Assembly: GCA_011046295.1 (NCBI GenBank)
Contig: DSAV01000121.1
Coordinates: 1-8,390 of the forward strand
Direction: 5' to 3'
Length of the DNA stretch: 8,390 nucleotides
DNA from: Deltaproteobacteria bacterium
GTDB lineage: Bacteria > Desulfobacterota > Syntrophia > Syntrophales > Smithellaceae
Part shown: piece after piece, positions 1 through 6,968 of the stretch
Position numbering within the stretch: position 1 is the stretch's first letter
Layout of the letters: each line of letters starts with the position of its first letter
Position numbers and translations under genes: made by a program
The notes under the pieces: model-generated
Databases searched by the model: none
Seen by the model: the letters and a program-made list of their open reading frames with translations, nothing else
What the model was told of the DNA's origin: nothing

Positions 1-1
1 A

Positions 2-976
2 ATCAAAAAGCCGGGGGTCTTTGTGCTGAAAAATCTTGATGACGCAATTCGTATCAAGAATTATCTGCGCGAAAATAACTGCCGCAAGGTAATTATCATC
101 GGCGCCGGATTTATCGCCATGGAGATGAGCGAAGCTCTGCATATGCTCAGCATTAAAACAACAATATTTCATAGAGGCGCGTTGCCGGCAAACCGCTGGG
201 ATCCGGAGCTTTCGGGCGTGATGCTTGAAGAACTTCATAATCACGGCGTGGAATTTGTCGCCAACGCAGAAACTAAAATGATTGATACGGGGAAAAAGCC
301 GGCGCTTAGAGCCATTACCAATCACGGCGACTGGGACGCGGATATGATTATCGCTGCCGTGGGCGTAAAGCCGGATGTGGAACTGGCACAGTCTATGGGT
401 TTAAAAATCGGCTCGTCCGGAGCTGTTGCGGTAAATCATTTTCAGCAGACATCCGGGGAAAACATCTACGCCGCGGGAGATTGCTGCGAATCCTTTCATC
501 GGGTCACCCGGCGCTGGGTAAACATTCCGCTGGGCGATATCGCCAACAAGCAGGGGCGCGTCGCCGGGTTCAATATCGGCGGCAAAAGAATGACCTTTGA
601 AGGCATTGTCGGCGCGCAGTCCTTCCGCCTGTTCGGCCTGGAATGCGCCGCTACCGGCATTGGCGAAAAAGAAGCAAAAGCCGCGGGATTTGATCCGGTC
701 AGCAATCTGGTGTGGGGAAACGCCGTTGCCAGAAATATGGGTCAGTCTAAGCTGGGCTTGAAACTTACCGCCGATAAATTATCAGGAAAGCTTTTGGGAG
801 CGCAGGCGGTGGGGCCAGCCGGAGCGGTGGGCCGCATTAACGCTTTATCCGTGGCGCTCTGGGCGGGACTGACCATAGATGAAACAGGCTGGCTGGATCT
901 GGCTTATTCGCCCCCCTACAGCGGCGCCTGGGACATTATCCACATAACCGCGCAGGGACTGAAGCGCAAAATTTAA
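2..976 (+). CDS. Pyridine nucleotide-disulfide oxidoreductase, CoA-disulfide reductase/NADH oxidase type (5' partial)
   Basis: This is the C-terminal ~324 residues of a FAD- and NAD(P)H-dependent reductase. The reading frame is open to the window edge. The residues before the first possible internal start (GTG at 23) already read as family sequence (PGVFVLKNLDDA), so the real start lies upstream. The first FAD-binding motif and the family's active-site cysteine should be in the missing part. In fragment numbering, the NAD(P)-binding GAGFIAME is at 34-41, the second FAD motif IYAAGDCCE at 155-163, the family block PLGDIANKQGR at 176-186, and the dimerisation-domain end YSPPYSGAWD at 302-311. 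It stops soon after that domain, so there is no C-terminal rhodanese fusion. Known relatives reduce CoA disulfide, polysulfide, peroxide or oxygen, and the fragment cannot say which. TerC begins 21 bases downstream, probably co-transcribed. Confidence is high for the superfamily and moderate for the subfamily. Confidence 0.9.
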   Translation: MKKPGVFVLKNLDDAIRIKNYLRENNCRKVIIIGAGFIAMEMSEALHMLSIKTTIFHRGALPANRWDPELSGVMLEELHNHGVEFVANAETKMIDTGKKPALRAITNHGDWDADMIIAAVGVKPDVELAQSMGLKIGSSGAVAVNHFQQTSGENIYAAGDCCESFHRVTRRWVNIPLGDIANKQGRVAGFNIGGKRMTFEGIVGAQSFRLFGLECAATGIGEKEAKAAGFDPVSNLVWGNAVARNMGQSKLGLKLTADKLSGKLLGAQAVGPAGAVGRINALSVALWAGLTIDETGWLDLAYSPPYSGAWDIIHITAQGLKRKI

Positions 977-997
977 TTCGTAGAAAGCGGTAATTAA

Positions 998-1927
998 ATG
1001 ATTATCTGGTGGGTTCTCTTTATCGTCTTTATTTTGGGCATGCTTGCGCTTGATTTAGGAGTCTTTAACCGCAAGGCGCACGTTATCCACCTTAAAGAAG
1101 CGCTGCTGTGGGCTTCCTTCTGGATTTTTCTTGCCCTGCTCTTCGGCGCGGGCGTGTATTATTTTTACGGGCACCAGAAAGGCCTGGAATATTTTGCCGG
1201 TTATCTTATTGAAAAATCACTCAGCGTGGATAACCTTTTCGTTTTCATGCTGATTTTCCACTATTTCCGCGTGCCGGCCGAACTTGAACACAAGGCTCTT
1301 TTCTGGGGGATACTCCTGGCGCTCGTCACGCGCGCAATATTTATTCTGGCCGGCGTGGCGCTGATTAATAAATTCCACTGGATTATTTATATTTTCGGCG
1401 TCTTTTTGATTTTCACCGCCGTGCGCATGGCGCTGGGCAAAAGCCACGAAATTCATCCCGGCAAAAATATCATGGTCAGGACGCTGCGCAGGATAATGCC
1501 GATAACGCGCAATTACCAGGGTGGAAAATTTTTCGTGGTAAAAAGAAGCGTCCGTTTCGCCACGCCGCTTTTTGCCGTAATTCTCGCGTTGGAAACCACC
1601 GATATCATTTTTGCTGCTGACTCCATTCCCGCGATTCTAGCCGTCAGCAATGACCCTTTTATCATTTACACATCCAATGTTTTTGCCATTTTGGGACTGC
1701 GTTCTTTGTATTTTGCCGTTACCGGCGTAATGAGAATTTTTCACTACTTGCACTACGGGCTGGTCGTGGTGCTGGGCTTCGTCGGAGTGAAGATGTTGAT
1801 TTCCGATTTCTACAAAATTCCCATCAGCATTTCCCTGAGCGTAATCGTTTCTGTCCTCGCCCTTTCTGTCATCGCCTCGCTTATCTGGCCTAAAACTGAT
1901 GGCGAACATATCGAAAAGGAGAAATAA
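998..1927 (+). CDS. TerC family integral membrane protein (TerC/Alx-like)
   Basis: A 309-residue polytopic inner-membrane protein of the TerC family. Named relatives are TerC (tellurite resistance) and Alx of E. coli. Several bacterial members are linked to manganese export or metalation of exported enzymes. Family landmarks are LDLGVF at 18-23 near the end of the first helix, EKSLSVDNLFVF at 72-83, ETTDIIFAADSIPA at 199-212 and SNVFAILGLRSLYF at 226-239. The acidic residues inside these hydrophobic stretches (D19, E72, D78, E199, D202, D208) are the expected metal-binding type. Helices are readable near 2-20, 36-55, 76-90, 100-121, 128-146, 190-215, 228-247, 252-269 and 277-297. The tail is short and charged. 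Length is normal. The start ATG has only a weak purine-rich site upstream. I see no yybP-ykoY-like leader in the 21-base gap, so it probably relies on upstream transcription. The transported ion is not determinable. Confidence 0.93.
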   Translation: MIIWWVLFIVFILGMLALDLGVFNRKAHVIHLKEALLWASFWIFLALLFGAGVYYFYGHQKGLEYFAGYLIEKSLSVDNLFVFMLIFHYFRVPAELEHKALFWGILLALVTRAIFILAGVALINKFHWIIYIFGVFLIFTAVRMALGKSHEIHPGKNIMVRTLRRIMPITRNYQGGKFFVVKRSVRFATPLFAVILALETTDIIFAADSIPAILAVSNDPFIIYTSNVFAILGLRSLYFAVTGVMRIFHYLHYGLVVVLGFVGVKMLISDFYKIPISISLSVIVSVLALSVIASLIWPKTDGEHIEKEK

Positions 1928-1941
1928 TAAGCCGCTGCCTT

Positions 1942-2721
1942 ATGATATCTGCTTACGAAAACATATCCCTCTCGCAGCTTAAAAGCTGGGCGCGGCTCAC
2001 CGACGCGAAATTCCGCCGCCAGGAAAATATTTTTTTAGCCGAAGGCGTTAAGGTTGTCGAAGAGCTGCTGGCCAGCGACTGGCGGGTGTTAGCGCTTCTC
2101 GTCATGCCGGACAAAATGAAATACTGGGAGAGGCTGCCCATGGGCGCAGGAAGTAAATTCCCTGTTTATCAGCTTAGCCGCTCCCAGTGGCAGAAAATCG
2201 GCCAGGACAGGGAACCGGAGGGCATCATGGCCGTGGTGCAAATAAAACACCCGCCCCTTCTTTCCGCGGCCATTTCCCGCACAGCGGCCAACTTGCTGAT
2301 TTTGTATAAAATCAACAATCCCCGCAATCTGGGGGCGCTGATGCGCAGCGCGCACTGGTTCGGATTTACCGGCATTATTATCAGTGAAAATTCAGCGGAT
2401 TACACAAATCCCAAGGCCGTGCGCGCTTCCATGGGCAGCCTTTTTCATTTGACAATTGTCCCGGAAGTTGATTTATCCACGACATTGCCGGAAATCAAAA
2501 AAGATTTTTTCATTATCGGCTCTGATGTACGCCAGGGAATTAAGCCTCATCTTGTGGCAAAAAAAGCGGCGCTGCTTTTAGGCAATGAAAGCCATGGTTT
2601 ACCGGATGTTCTTTTAAAAATGGCCGATGAAAAATGGAGCATCCCCGGCAGCGGCCAGGCGGATTCACTGAGCCTGCCGCAGGCGGCGGCGATTATGATG
2701 TACGAATGCGTTAAAAAATGA
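1942..2721 (+). CDS. SpoU/TrmH family RNA 2'-O-ribose methyltransferase
   Basis: A 259-residue SPOUT-class methyltransferase expected to put a methyl group from S-adenosylmethionine on a ribose 2'-OH of rRNA or tRNA. Residues ~8-60 form the SpoU substrate-binding domain (KFRRQENIFLAEGVKVVEELL). The catalytic knot domain covers ~115-257. Motif 1 is NNPRNLGALMRSA at 125-137 with N129 and R135. KAVRASMGSLFHL is at 158-170. Motif 2 is LLLGNESHGL at 211-220 with E216. Motif 3 spans 234-255 and ends in AAAIMMYE. In motif 3 the usual Ser-Leu-Asn reads Ser-Leu-Ser (242-244). The layout resembles the MRM3/TsnR/RlmB-like branch, but the target nucleotide cannot be assigned. The best Shine-Dalgarno match (AGGAG at 1917-1921, inside the end of the TerC gene) lies 20 bases before this ATG, farther than usual. 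It follows TerC by 14 bases, so translational coupling is likely. Confidence 0.92.
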   Translation: MISAYENISLSQLKSWARLTDAKFRRQENIFLAEGVKVVEELLASDWRVLALLVMPDKMKYWERLPMGAGSKFPVYQLSRSQWQKIGQDREPEGIMAVVQIKHPPLLSAAISRTAANLLILYKINNPRNLGALMRSAHWFGFTGIIISENSADYTNPKAVRASMGSLFHLTIVPEVDLSTTLPEIKKDFFIIGSDVRQGIKPHLVAKKAALLLGNESHGLPDVLLKMADEKWSIPGSGQADSLSLPQAAAIMMYECVKK

Positions 2722-2731
2722 GCTAAGGCTC

Positions 2732-2805
2732 GTCATTGCGAATCCCGACTTGTCGGGATGTGGCAATCTGAAACAAGAGATTGCTTCACTAACGTTCGCA
2801 ATGAC
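2732..2805. repeat. Nested inverted-repeat (REP/MITE-like) intergenic element
   Basis: An 11-base perfect inverted repeat, GTCATTGCGAA at 2732-2742 and TTCGCAATGAC at 2795-2805, encloses two further perfect hairpins. One is TCCCGAC/GTCGGGA at 2743-2749 and 2752-2758 with a TT loop. The other is GCAATCT/AGATTGC at 2763-2769 and 2778-2784 with an 8-base loop. The whole could fold as a cruciform or a three-way junction in RNA. It fills most of the gap between the methyltransferase and cutA and encodes nothing. The arm sequence resembles dispersed palindromic repeats I know from environmental anaerobe genomes. With a single copy in the window, its repeated nature is inferred, not shown. No T-run follows either strand, so it is not a classic terminator. 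Confidence 0.75.
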
Positions 2806-2820
2806 AGTTTGGAATTTTAA

Positions 2821-3138
2821 ATGAAAGCATACATTCAAATTTCTACCACTACTGCCACTAAAGAAGACGCGCAAAAAATCGCGCGTTATCTGGTTGAACA
2901 AAAGCTCGCCGCCTGCGCGCAGATTTTAGGCCCGATCGAAAGCGCCTACACATGGAAAGGCCAGGTAGAGACCGCCGATGAATGGCTGTGCCTGATTAAG
3001 ACACGGGAAGAGTTGTTCGCCGAAGTGGACGCGGCGATTAAAAAACTGCACCCCTACGAAACTCCGGAAATTATTACCGTGCCGATTGTTCAGGGCAGCA
3101 AAGAATACCTGCAATGGCTTGACGAAGAAATAAAATGA
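2821..3138 (+). CDS. cutA: Divalent-cation tolerance protein CutA
   Basis: A 105-residue member of the CutA1 family: small, trimeric, ferredoxin-like proteins, generally cytosolic and linked to divalent metal (copper) tolerance, with the precise biochemical role unsettled. Conserved family positions are all present: C32 in ACAQILGPI, Y43 and W45 in SAYTWKG, E50 and E54, the KTREE segment at 60-64, the signature HPYETPEI at 77-84 and W99 near the end. Length is typical. The ATG has only a weak GGA site six bases upstream (2811-2813), and the palindromic element ends 15 bases before the start. An ancestral leader may therefore have been disrupted, or expression may be low. It is flanked by RNA-modification and sugar-phosphate genes, so context adds little beyond the TerC gene two genes upstream. 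Confidence 0.96.
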   Translation: MKAYIQISTTTATKEDAQKIARYLVEQKLAACAQILGPIESAYTWKGQVETADEWLCLIKTREELFAEVDAAIKKLHPYETPEIITVPIVQGSKEYLQWLDEEIK

Positions 3139-3159
3139 CGCGCGCATAAAAATAAAAAC

Positions 3160-3168
3160 TGAGATAAT
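3160..3168 (+). promoter_or_regulatory. Candidate extended -10 promoter for tkt-pgi
   Basis: TGAGATAAT matches the extended -10 form TGnTATAAT, with GATAAT at 3163-3168 agreeing at five of six positions. An A-rich stretch lies just upstream (3146-3158). No convincing -35 box sits 16-18 bases upstream, which extended -10 promoters tolerate. Transcription would start near 3175, almost exactly at the foot of the hairpin described next. This is a motif match only. Confidence 0.4.
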
Positions 3169-3170
3169 CA

Positions 3171-3200
3171 CATTGCCGGTCGCGCAGCGCGCCGGAAATG
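3171..3200 (+). other. Leader hairpin upstream of transketolase
   Basis: The two arms pair as CATT with AATG (3171-3174 with 3197-3200), a G/A mismatch, CCGG with CCGG (3176-3179 with 3192-3195), a bulged T at 3180, and CGCG with CGCG (3181-3184 with 3188-3191) around a CAG loop. That is twelve base pairs, eight of them G-C in the core. It is not followed by a T-run, so it does not look like an intrinsic terminator. It ends seven bases before the Shine-Dalgarno site. Possible roles are a stabilising 5' stem on the mRNA or a protein-binding palindrome; neither can be decided from sequence. Confidence 0.55.
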
Positions 3201-3206
3201 ACCAAC

Positions 3207-3213
3207 GAAGGAG
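3207..3213 (+). promoter_or_regulatory. Shine-Dalgarno site fixing the transketolase start
   Basis: GAAGGAG lies five bases before ATG 3219, an ideal spacing. The alternative in-frame ATG at 3198 has no such site and sits inside the leader hairpin. The start is therefore placed at 3219. Confidence 0.9.
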
Positions 3214-3218
3214 ATAAT

Positions 3219-5279
3219 ATGTCCGAGCAAAAAAAAGAACTGGAGAAAAAATGCATCGATACCATCCGCTTTCTGGCGGCGGACGCGATTGAAAAAGCCA
3301 AATCCGGCCATCCCGGCATGCCGCTGGGCGCCGCCGCTGCCGCTTACACTGTTTGGACAAAACATTTAAAACATAATCCGAAAAATCCGCGCTGGCCCGA
3401 CCGCGACCGTTTTGTGCTTTCCGCCGGCCACGCCTCAATGCTTTTGTACGCGCTATTGCATTTAACCGGTTATGATCTGACACTGGAAGATATCAAAAAT
3501 TTCCGCCAGTGGGGCAGCCCCACACCGGGTCATCCCGAATACAGACACACACCCGGAGTGGAAGTAACCACCGGCCCTCTGGGGCAGGGACTGGCCAATG
3601 GAGTGGGCATGGCGATTGCCGAGGCGCATCTGGCTGCTTGCTTTAACCGCCCGGAAAATAAAATAGTCGATCATTTCACCTATGTCATGGCCAGCGACGG
3701 AGATATGATGGAAGGAGTGGCCGCAGAGGCCTGCGCCCTGGCGGGACATCTGCGTCTGGGTAAATTAATCGTTGTCTACGACGACAACAACGTGACTCTG
3801 GCTGGTTCAACGGGACTTTCTTTCACGGAAAACATCGAGCAGCGCTTCAAGTCTTACCAATGGCAGGTAATAAAAGTTGCCGAAGGAAATGACGTGTCGG
3901 CCATCGACAAAGCAATTAAAAAAGCCAAACGCGAAACAGAAAAACCATCACTTATCTGTGTTTCGACAACTATAGGTTACGGCTCTCCCTGCAAGCAGGG
4001 AAGCTGTGACGCGCACGGCGCGCCTTTGGGTACCGAAGAGCTGCAGAAAACAAAAGAAGCGCTCTGCTGGGAAACAAGCGAAAATTTTTACATCCGTGAA
4101 GATGTCCGTAAATATTTCCGTAAGGCGCTGTCACGCGGCAAAAAACAGGAAAAGCAATGGCGTGACATTTTCACTGCATACAAACAAGAAGAGCCGGCTC
4201 AGGCCGCGGAATTCGAAAGGAGAACGAAAGGCGAACTGCCGGCGGACTGGGAGAGCGCTCTTGCCGAATTTCCCACGGATGCAAAAGGCATCGCGACGCG
4301 CAAAGCGTCCGAAACAGTGATGCAGGCGATTGCCGCGAAAGTACCGGAGCTTATCGGCGGCTCGGCAGATCTTAATCCTTCCACCTTTACCTGGCTCAAA
4401 AAAATGGGTGATTTTCAAAACCCGGCCTTTTTGCCGGATGATTTGCACGGCATGGTGGGTGGCCCCTGGAGTTATGAGGGCCGCAACATTCACTACGGTG
4501 TGCGCGAGCACGCGATGGGCTCAATTTCCGTGGGTATGGCGCTGCACGGCGGCGTTATTCCCTACACGGCGACATTTCTTACCTTTGCCGATTATATGCG
4601 CCCGCCCATGCGTCTGGCCGCGCTTATGGGACTGCGCGCCATTTTTATCTTCACGCACGACAGCATCGGCGTCGGGGAAGACGGGCCCACTCATCAGCCC
4701 ATTGAACAAATCATGAATCTGCGTCAGGTGCCGAACATGACTGTGCTTCGTCCGGCGGACGCCAACGAAACGCGCGAAGCCTGGCTATTGGCACTGACCA
4801 ATACCATGGGACCGACCACGCTGATTTTCAGCCGTCAGAATTTGCCGGTGTTGGACCAAACTTCCTGCGCGCCCGCCGTAGGCCTGCGTCAGGGTGGATA
4901 TATTCTTTGGGAATCATCGCCGGAACCGGAAATAATTTTTATCGCCACAGGCTCTGAAGTTTCCATGACTCTTGCGGCCGCCCAAAAATTGGCACAGGAG
5001 GGGAAAAAAGTTCGCGTGGTTTCCCTGCCCAGCTGGGAAATATTCGATAAACAGCCGCGCGATTACCGCGACAGAGTTCTCCCCCCGCAGCTTACGGCGA
5101 GAATCGCCGTGGAAGCGGGCATTAAGCTCGGTTGGGAACACTACGTGGGACTTTCCGGAAAAATCATCGGCATGGACACATTCGGCGCTTCAGCTCCCGG
5201 CCCGTTACTCTACGAAAAGTTTGGCTTTACCGCCGAAAATATTGTAGCGTCGGCAAAGGAAGCGCTTCAACTCCCCTGA
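3219..5279 (+). CDS. tkt: Transketolase
   Basis: A 686-residue cytosolic thiamine-diphosphate enzyme that moves two-carbon ketol units between sugar phosphates in the non-oxidative pentose phosphate pathway. The N-terminal pyrophosphate-binding domain has SGHPGMPLG at 29-37 with H31, H71 in SAGHAS, GPLGQG at 119-124, and the thiamine-diphosphate/metal motif from ASDGDMMEG (158-166) to DNN (189-191). H266 lies in DAHGAPLG. The pyrimidine-binding domain has the catalytic glutamate E430 in GVREHAMG and the family signature HDSIGVGEDGPTHQP at 480-494, followed by FSRQNLP at 537-543. The C-terminal domain (about 555-686) carries the usual ATGSE and DTFGASAPG blocks. It is full length (family usually 620-700) with no missing catalytic residue. 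The start follows a strong Shine-Dalgarno site. Its TGA stop runs into the ribosome site of the isomerase gene 10 bases downstream, indicating an operon. Confidence 0.98.
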   Translation: MSEQKKELEKKCIDTIRFLAADAIEKAKSGHPGMPLGAAAAAYTVWTKHLKHNPKNPRWPDRDRFVLSAGHASMLLYALLHLTGYDLTLEDIKNFRQWGSPTPGHPEYRHTPGVEVTTGPLGQGLANGVGMAIAEAHLAACFNRPENKIVDHFTYVMASDGDMMEGVAAEACALAGHLRLGKLIVVYDDNNVTLAGSTGLSFTENIEQRFKSYQWQVIKVAEGNDVSAIDKAIKKAKRETEKPSLICVSTTIGYGSPCKQGSCDAHGAPLGTEELQKTKEALCWETSENFYIREDVRKYFRKALSRGKKQEKQWRDIFTAYKQEEPAQAAEFERRTKGELPADWESALAEFPTDAKGIATRKASETVMQAIAAKVPELIGGSADLNPSTFTWLKKMGDFQNPAFLPDDLHGMVGGPWSYEGRNIHYGVREHAMGSISVGMALHGGVIPYTATFLTFADYMRPPMRLAALMGLRAIFIFTHDSIGVGEDGPTHQPIEQIMNLRQVPNMTVLRPADANETREAWLLALTNTMGPTTLIFSRQNLPVLDQTSCAPAVGLRQGGYILWESSPEPEIIFIATGSEVSMTLAAAQKLAQEGKKVRVVSLPSWEIFDKQPRDYRDRVLPPQLTARIAVEAGIKLGWEHYVGLSGKIIGMDTFGASAPGPLLYEKFGFTAENIVASAKEALQLP

Positions 5280-5284
5280 AGGAG
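5278..5284 (+). promoter_or_regulatory. Shine-Dalgarno site for pgi overlapping the tkt stop
   Basis: GAAGGAG begins on the second base of the transketolase stop codon and lies five bases before ATG 5290. The 11 bases GAAGGAGATAA are identical to those before transketolase at 3207-3217. The overlap suggests that termination on tkt delivers ribosomes to pgi. Confidence 0.88.
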
Positions 5285-5289
5285 ATAAA

Positions 5290-6963
5290 ATGGGTAGAAT
5301 ATTTATTTCCTATTCGCTGGCAAAATACCGCGTAGCGGTCGATGAAGCATGGAAAAAAATGCGCGACATCAATCTTGTCAGACGCTTATGGGAAAAGGAT
5401 TACACCCTGTGGAAACCCCTCCCCGATGAAATCGCCAACCGCCTGGGCTGGCTGGAGGCGCCCGCCCAAACCCTTAAAAAAATAAATTACGTGCGCGAAA
5501 CTCTCGCTCCTCTGGCCGCCGGGGAAATCAGCGAGGTTATTTTGCTTGGCATGGGAGGTTCATCACTCGCGGCGGAAGTTTTTGGACAAATCCTGGGCTT
5601 TGCCCCGGGCTATCCGAAACTGCGGGTTGTGGATACTACTAATCCGGAAATTATTTTCGATGTTTTACAAAAAATCGACTGGGGAAAAACTGTCTTCATA
5701 GTCTCTTCCAAGTCGGGCACGACTCAGGAAGTGACATCCCTCTTTCACTTCTTTTACAACAGCGCGCTGAAAAACATCGGGACAGACGCCGGAAAAAATT
5801 TTATTTTTATCACCGACGAAGGCTCGCCTCTGGCCGAAACGGCGCGACAGCTCAACGCCTTCCATGTCTTTTTAAATAATCCGGACATCGGCGGGCGCTA
5901 TAGCGCCCTTTCCTTCCCCGGTATTGTGCCGGCGGCTTTAATCGGCGCTGACGCGGAACAGCTGCTGCAAAGAGCGACTATCGCGGCGGAATTGGAAAGA
6001 CAGCTTGTTACGGGAGCCTCGTTGGGCGCCGCACTGGGAGCGTTGGCCAATAAAGGGCGGAACAAGGTGACCTTTATTTTGCCGCAGCCGTGGAAATCAT
6101 TGGGTGACTGGCTGGAGCAGCTGATTGCCGAAAGCACCGGCAAGGAAAGAAAAGGCATTGTGCCTGTGCTGGAAGAACCTGTTTTCGATAACTTCACCTA
6201 CAGAAATGACCGCGTTTTTGTTTGCCTTCAGGACGAAGGCGCCGAAGATTCCGCCCGGGTAAAAGCGCTGCGCCTGGCAGGCCATCCTCTCATAACCGTG
6301 CAACTGAGCGATAAATACCAGCTGGGTGCGCACATGTTTTTGTGGGAAATGGCCACCGCCGTAGCCGCGCATTTTCTGGAAGTGAATCCTTTTGACCAGC
6401 CGGACGTGGAAACAACGAAAAGGCACACCCGCGCGATGATTGCCGAACACAAAAAAAGGAAAAGCATGCCCCCGGAAATGCCCGCGTTCAATTTCGCGCA
6501 AGGCGCTATCTACGGCGATGTCCGCGGCGCTTCTCCTTTGGATATTTTTAAAAATCTCCTCCAGCAGGCGTCGCCTGATGATTATATCTGTCTGCAGCTT
6601 TACTTAAGTCCGTCAGCGCAGATCAAAGAGGCAATCGCCTCATTGCGCGCAACCATTTTAAAAAAATACAAACTGCCTGTGACTTTCGGCTGGGGTCCGC
6701 GATATCTTCACTCCACCGGCCAGCTGCACAAGGGCGACGCGGGAAAATCTTTATTTATACAGTTCACTCAGGATTACGCGTTTAATCTGGATATTCCCGA
6801 CGAAGCAGGCAAAGAGGCGTCCTCTCTTACTTTTGGCACGCTCATTGCCGCGCAGGCACGGGGAGACAGACAGGCTCTGGAAGAAAAAGGCCGCACGATT
6901 GTGCGCTATCATCTCAAAAGCAACGCCGCTTCCCTGCTCAATGACCTGGCGTCCCAACTTTAG
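5290..6963 (+). CDS. pgi: Glucose-6-phosphate isomerase, of the type fused to transaldolase in other bacteria
   Basis: A 557-residue enzyme interconverting glucose 6-phosphate and fructose 6-phosphate, built of two SIS sugar-isomerase domains. Visible landmarks are the GMGGSSL turn at 87-93, the phosphate-binding SSKSGTT at 139-145, GGRYSALSFPG at 201-211 with R203, and the catalytic-glutamate segment QLIAESTGKERKG at 277-289 with E281. NPFDQPDVETTK at 366-377 matches the FDQ-VE-K block whose lysine is catalytic in the classic enzyme. The C-terminal GPRYLHSTGQLHKG at 469-482 and the opening segment ending in RLGWLEAP are, from memory, characteristic of the isomerase half of bifunctional transaldolase/isomerase proteins. 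No transaldolase domain precedes it here; the preceding gene is transketolase. It shares the operon with tkt, supplying fructose 6-phosphate, a transketolase substrate. Function is confident; the relation to the fused family is inference. Confidence 0.94.
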   Translation: MGRIFISYSLAKYRVAVDEAWKKMRDINLVRRLWEKDYTLWKPLPDEIANRLGWLEAPAQTLKKINYVRETLAPLAAGEISEVILLGMGGSSLAAEVFGQILGFAPGYPKLRVVDTTNPEIIFDVLQKIDWGKTVFIVSSKSGTTQEVTSLFHFFYNSALKNIGTDAGKNFIFITDEGSPLAETARQLNAFHVFLNNPDIGGRYSALSFPGIVPAALIGADAEQLLQRATIAAELERQLVTGASLGAALGALANKGRNKVTFILPQPWKSLGDWLEQLIAESTGKERKGIVPVLEEPVFDNFTYRNDRVFVCLQDEGAEDSARVKALRLAGHPLITVQLSDKYQLGAHMFLWEMATAVAAHFLEVNPFDQPDVETTKRHTRAMIAEHKKRKSMPPEMPAFNFAQGAIYGDVRGASPLDIFKNLLQQASPDDYICLQLYLSPSAQIKEAIASLRATILKKYKLPVTFGWGPRYLHSTGQLHKGDAGKSLFIQFTQDYAFNLDIPDEAGKEASSLTFGTLIAAQARGDRQALEEKGRTIVRYHLKSNAASLLNDLASQL

Positions 6964-6968
6964 CCGGT

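Noticed and set aside
3198..3218. Upstream ATG at 3198 as transketolase start
   Set aside because: It lies inside the leader hairpin and has no ribosome site, while ATG 3219 is five bases after GAAGGAG.
2926..3483. 185-codon open frame on the minus strand
   Set aside because: It runs antisense through cutA, the tkt leader and the start of tkt, all well supported. Its translation looks like shadow sequence without domain structure.
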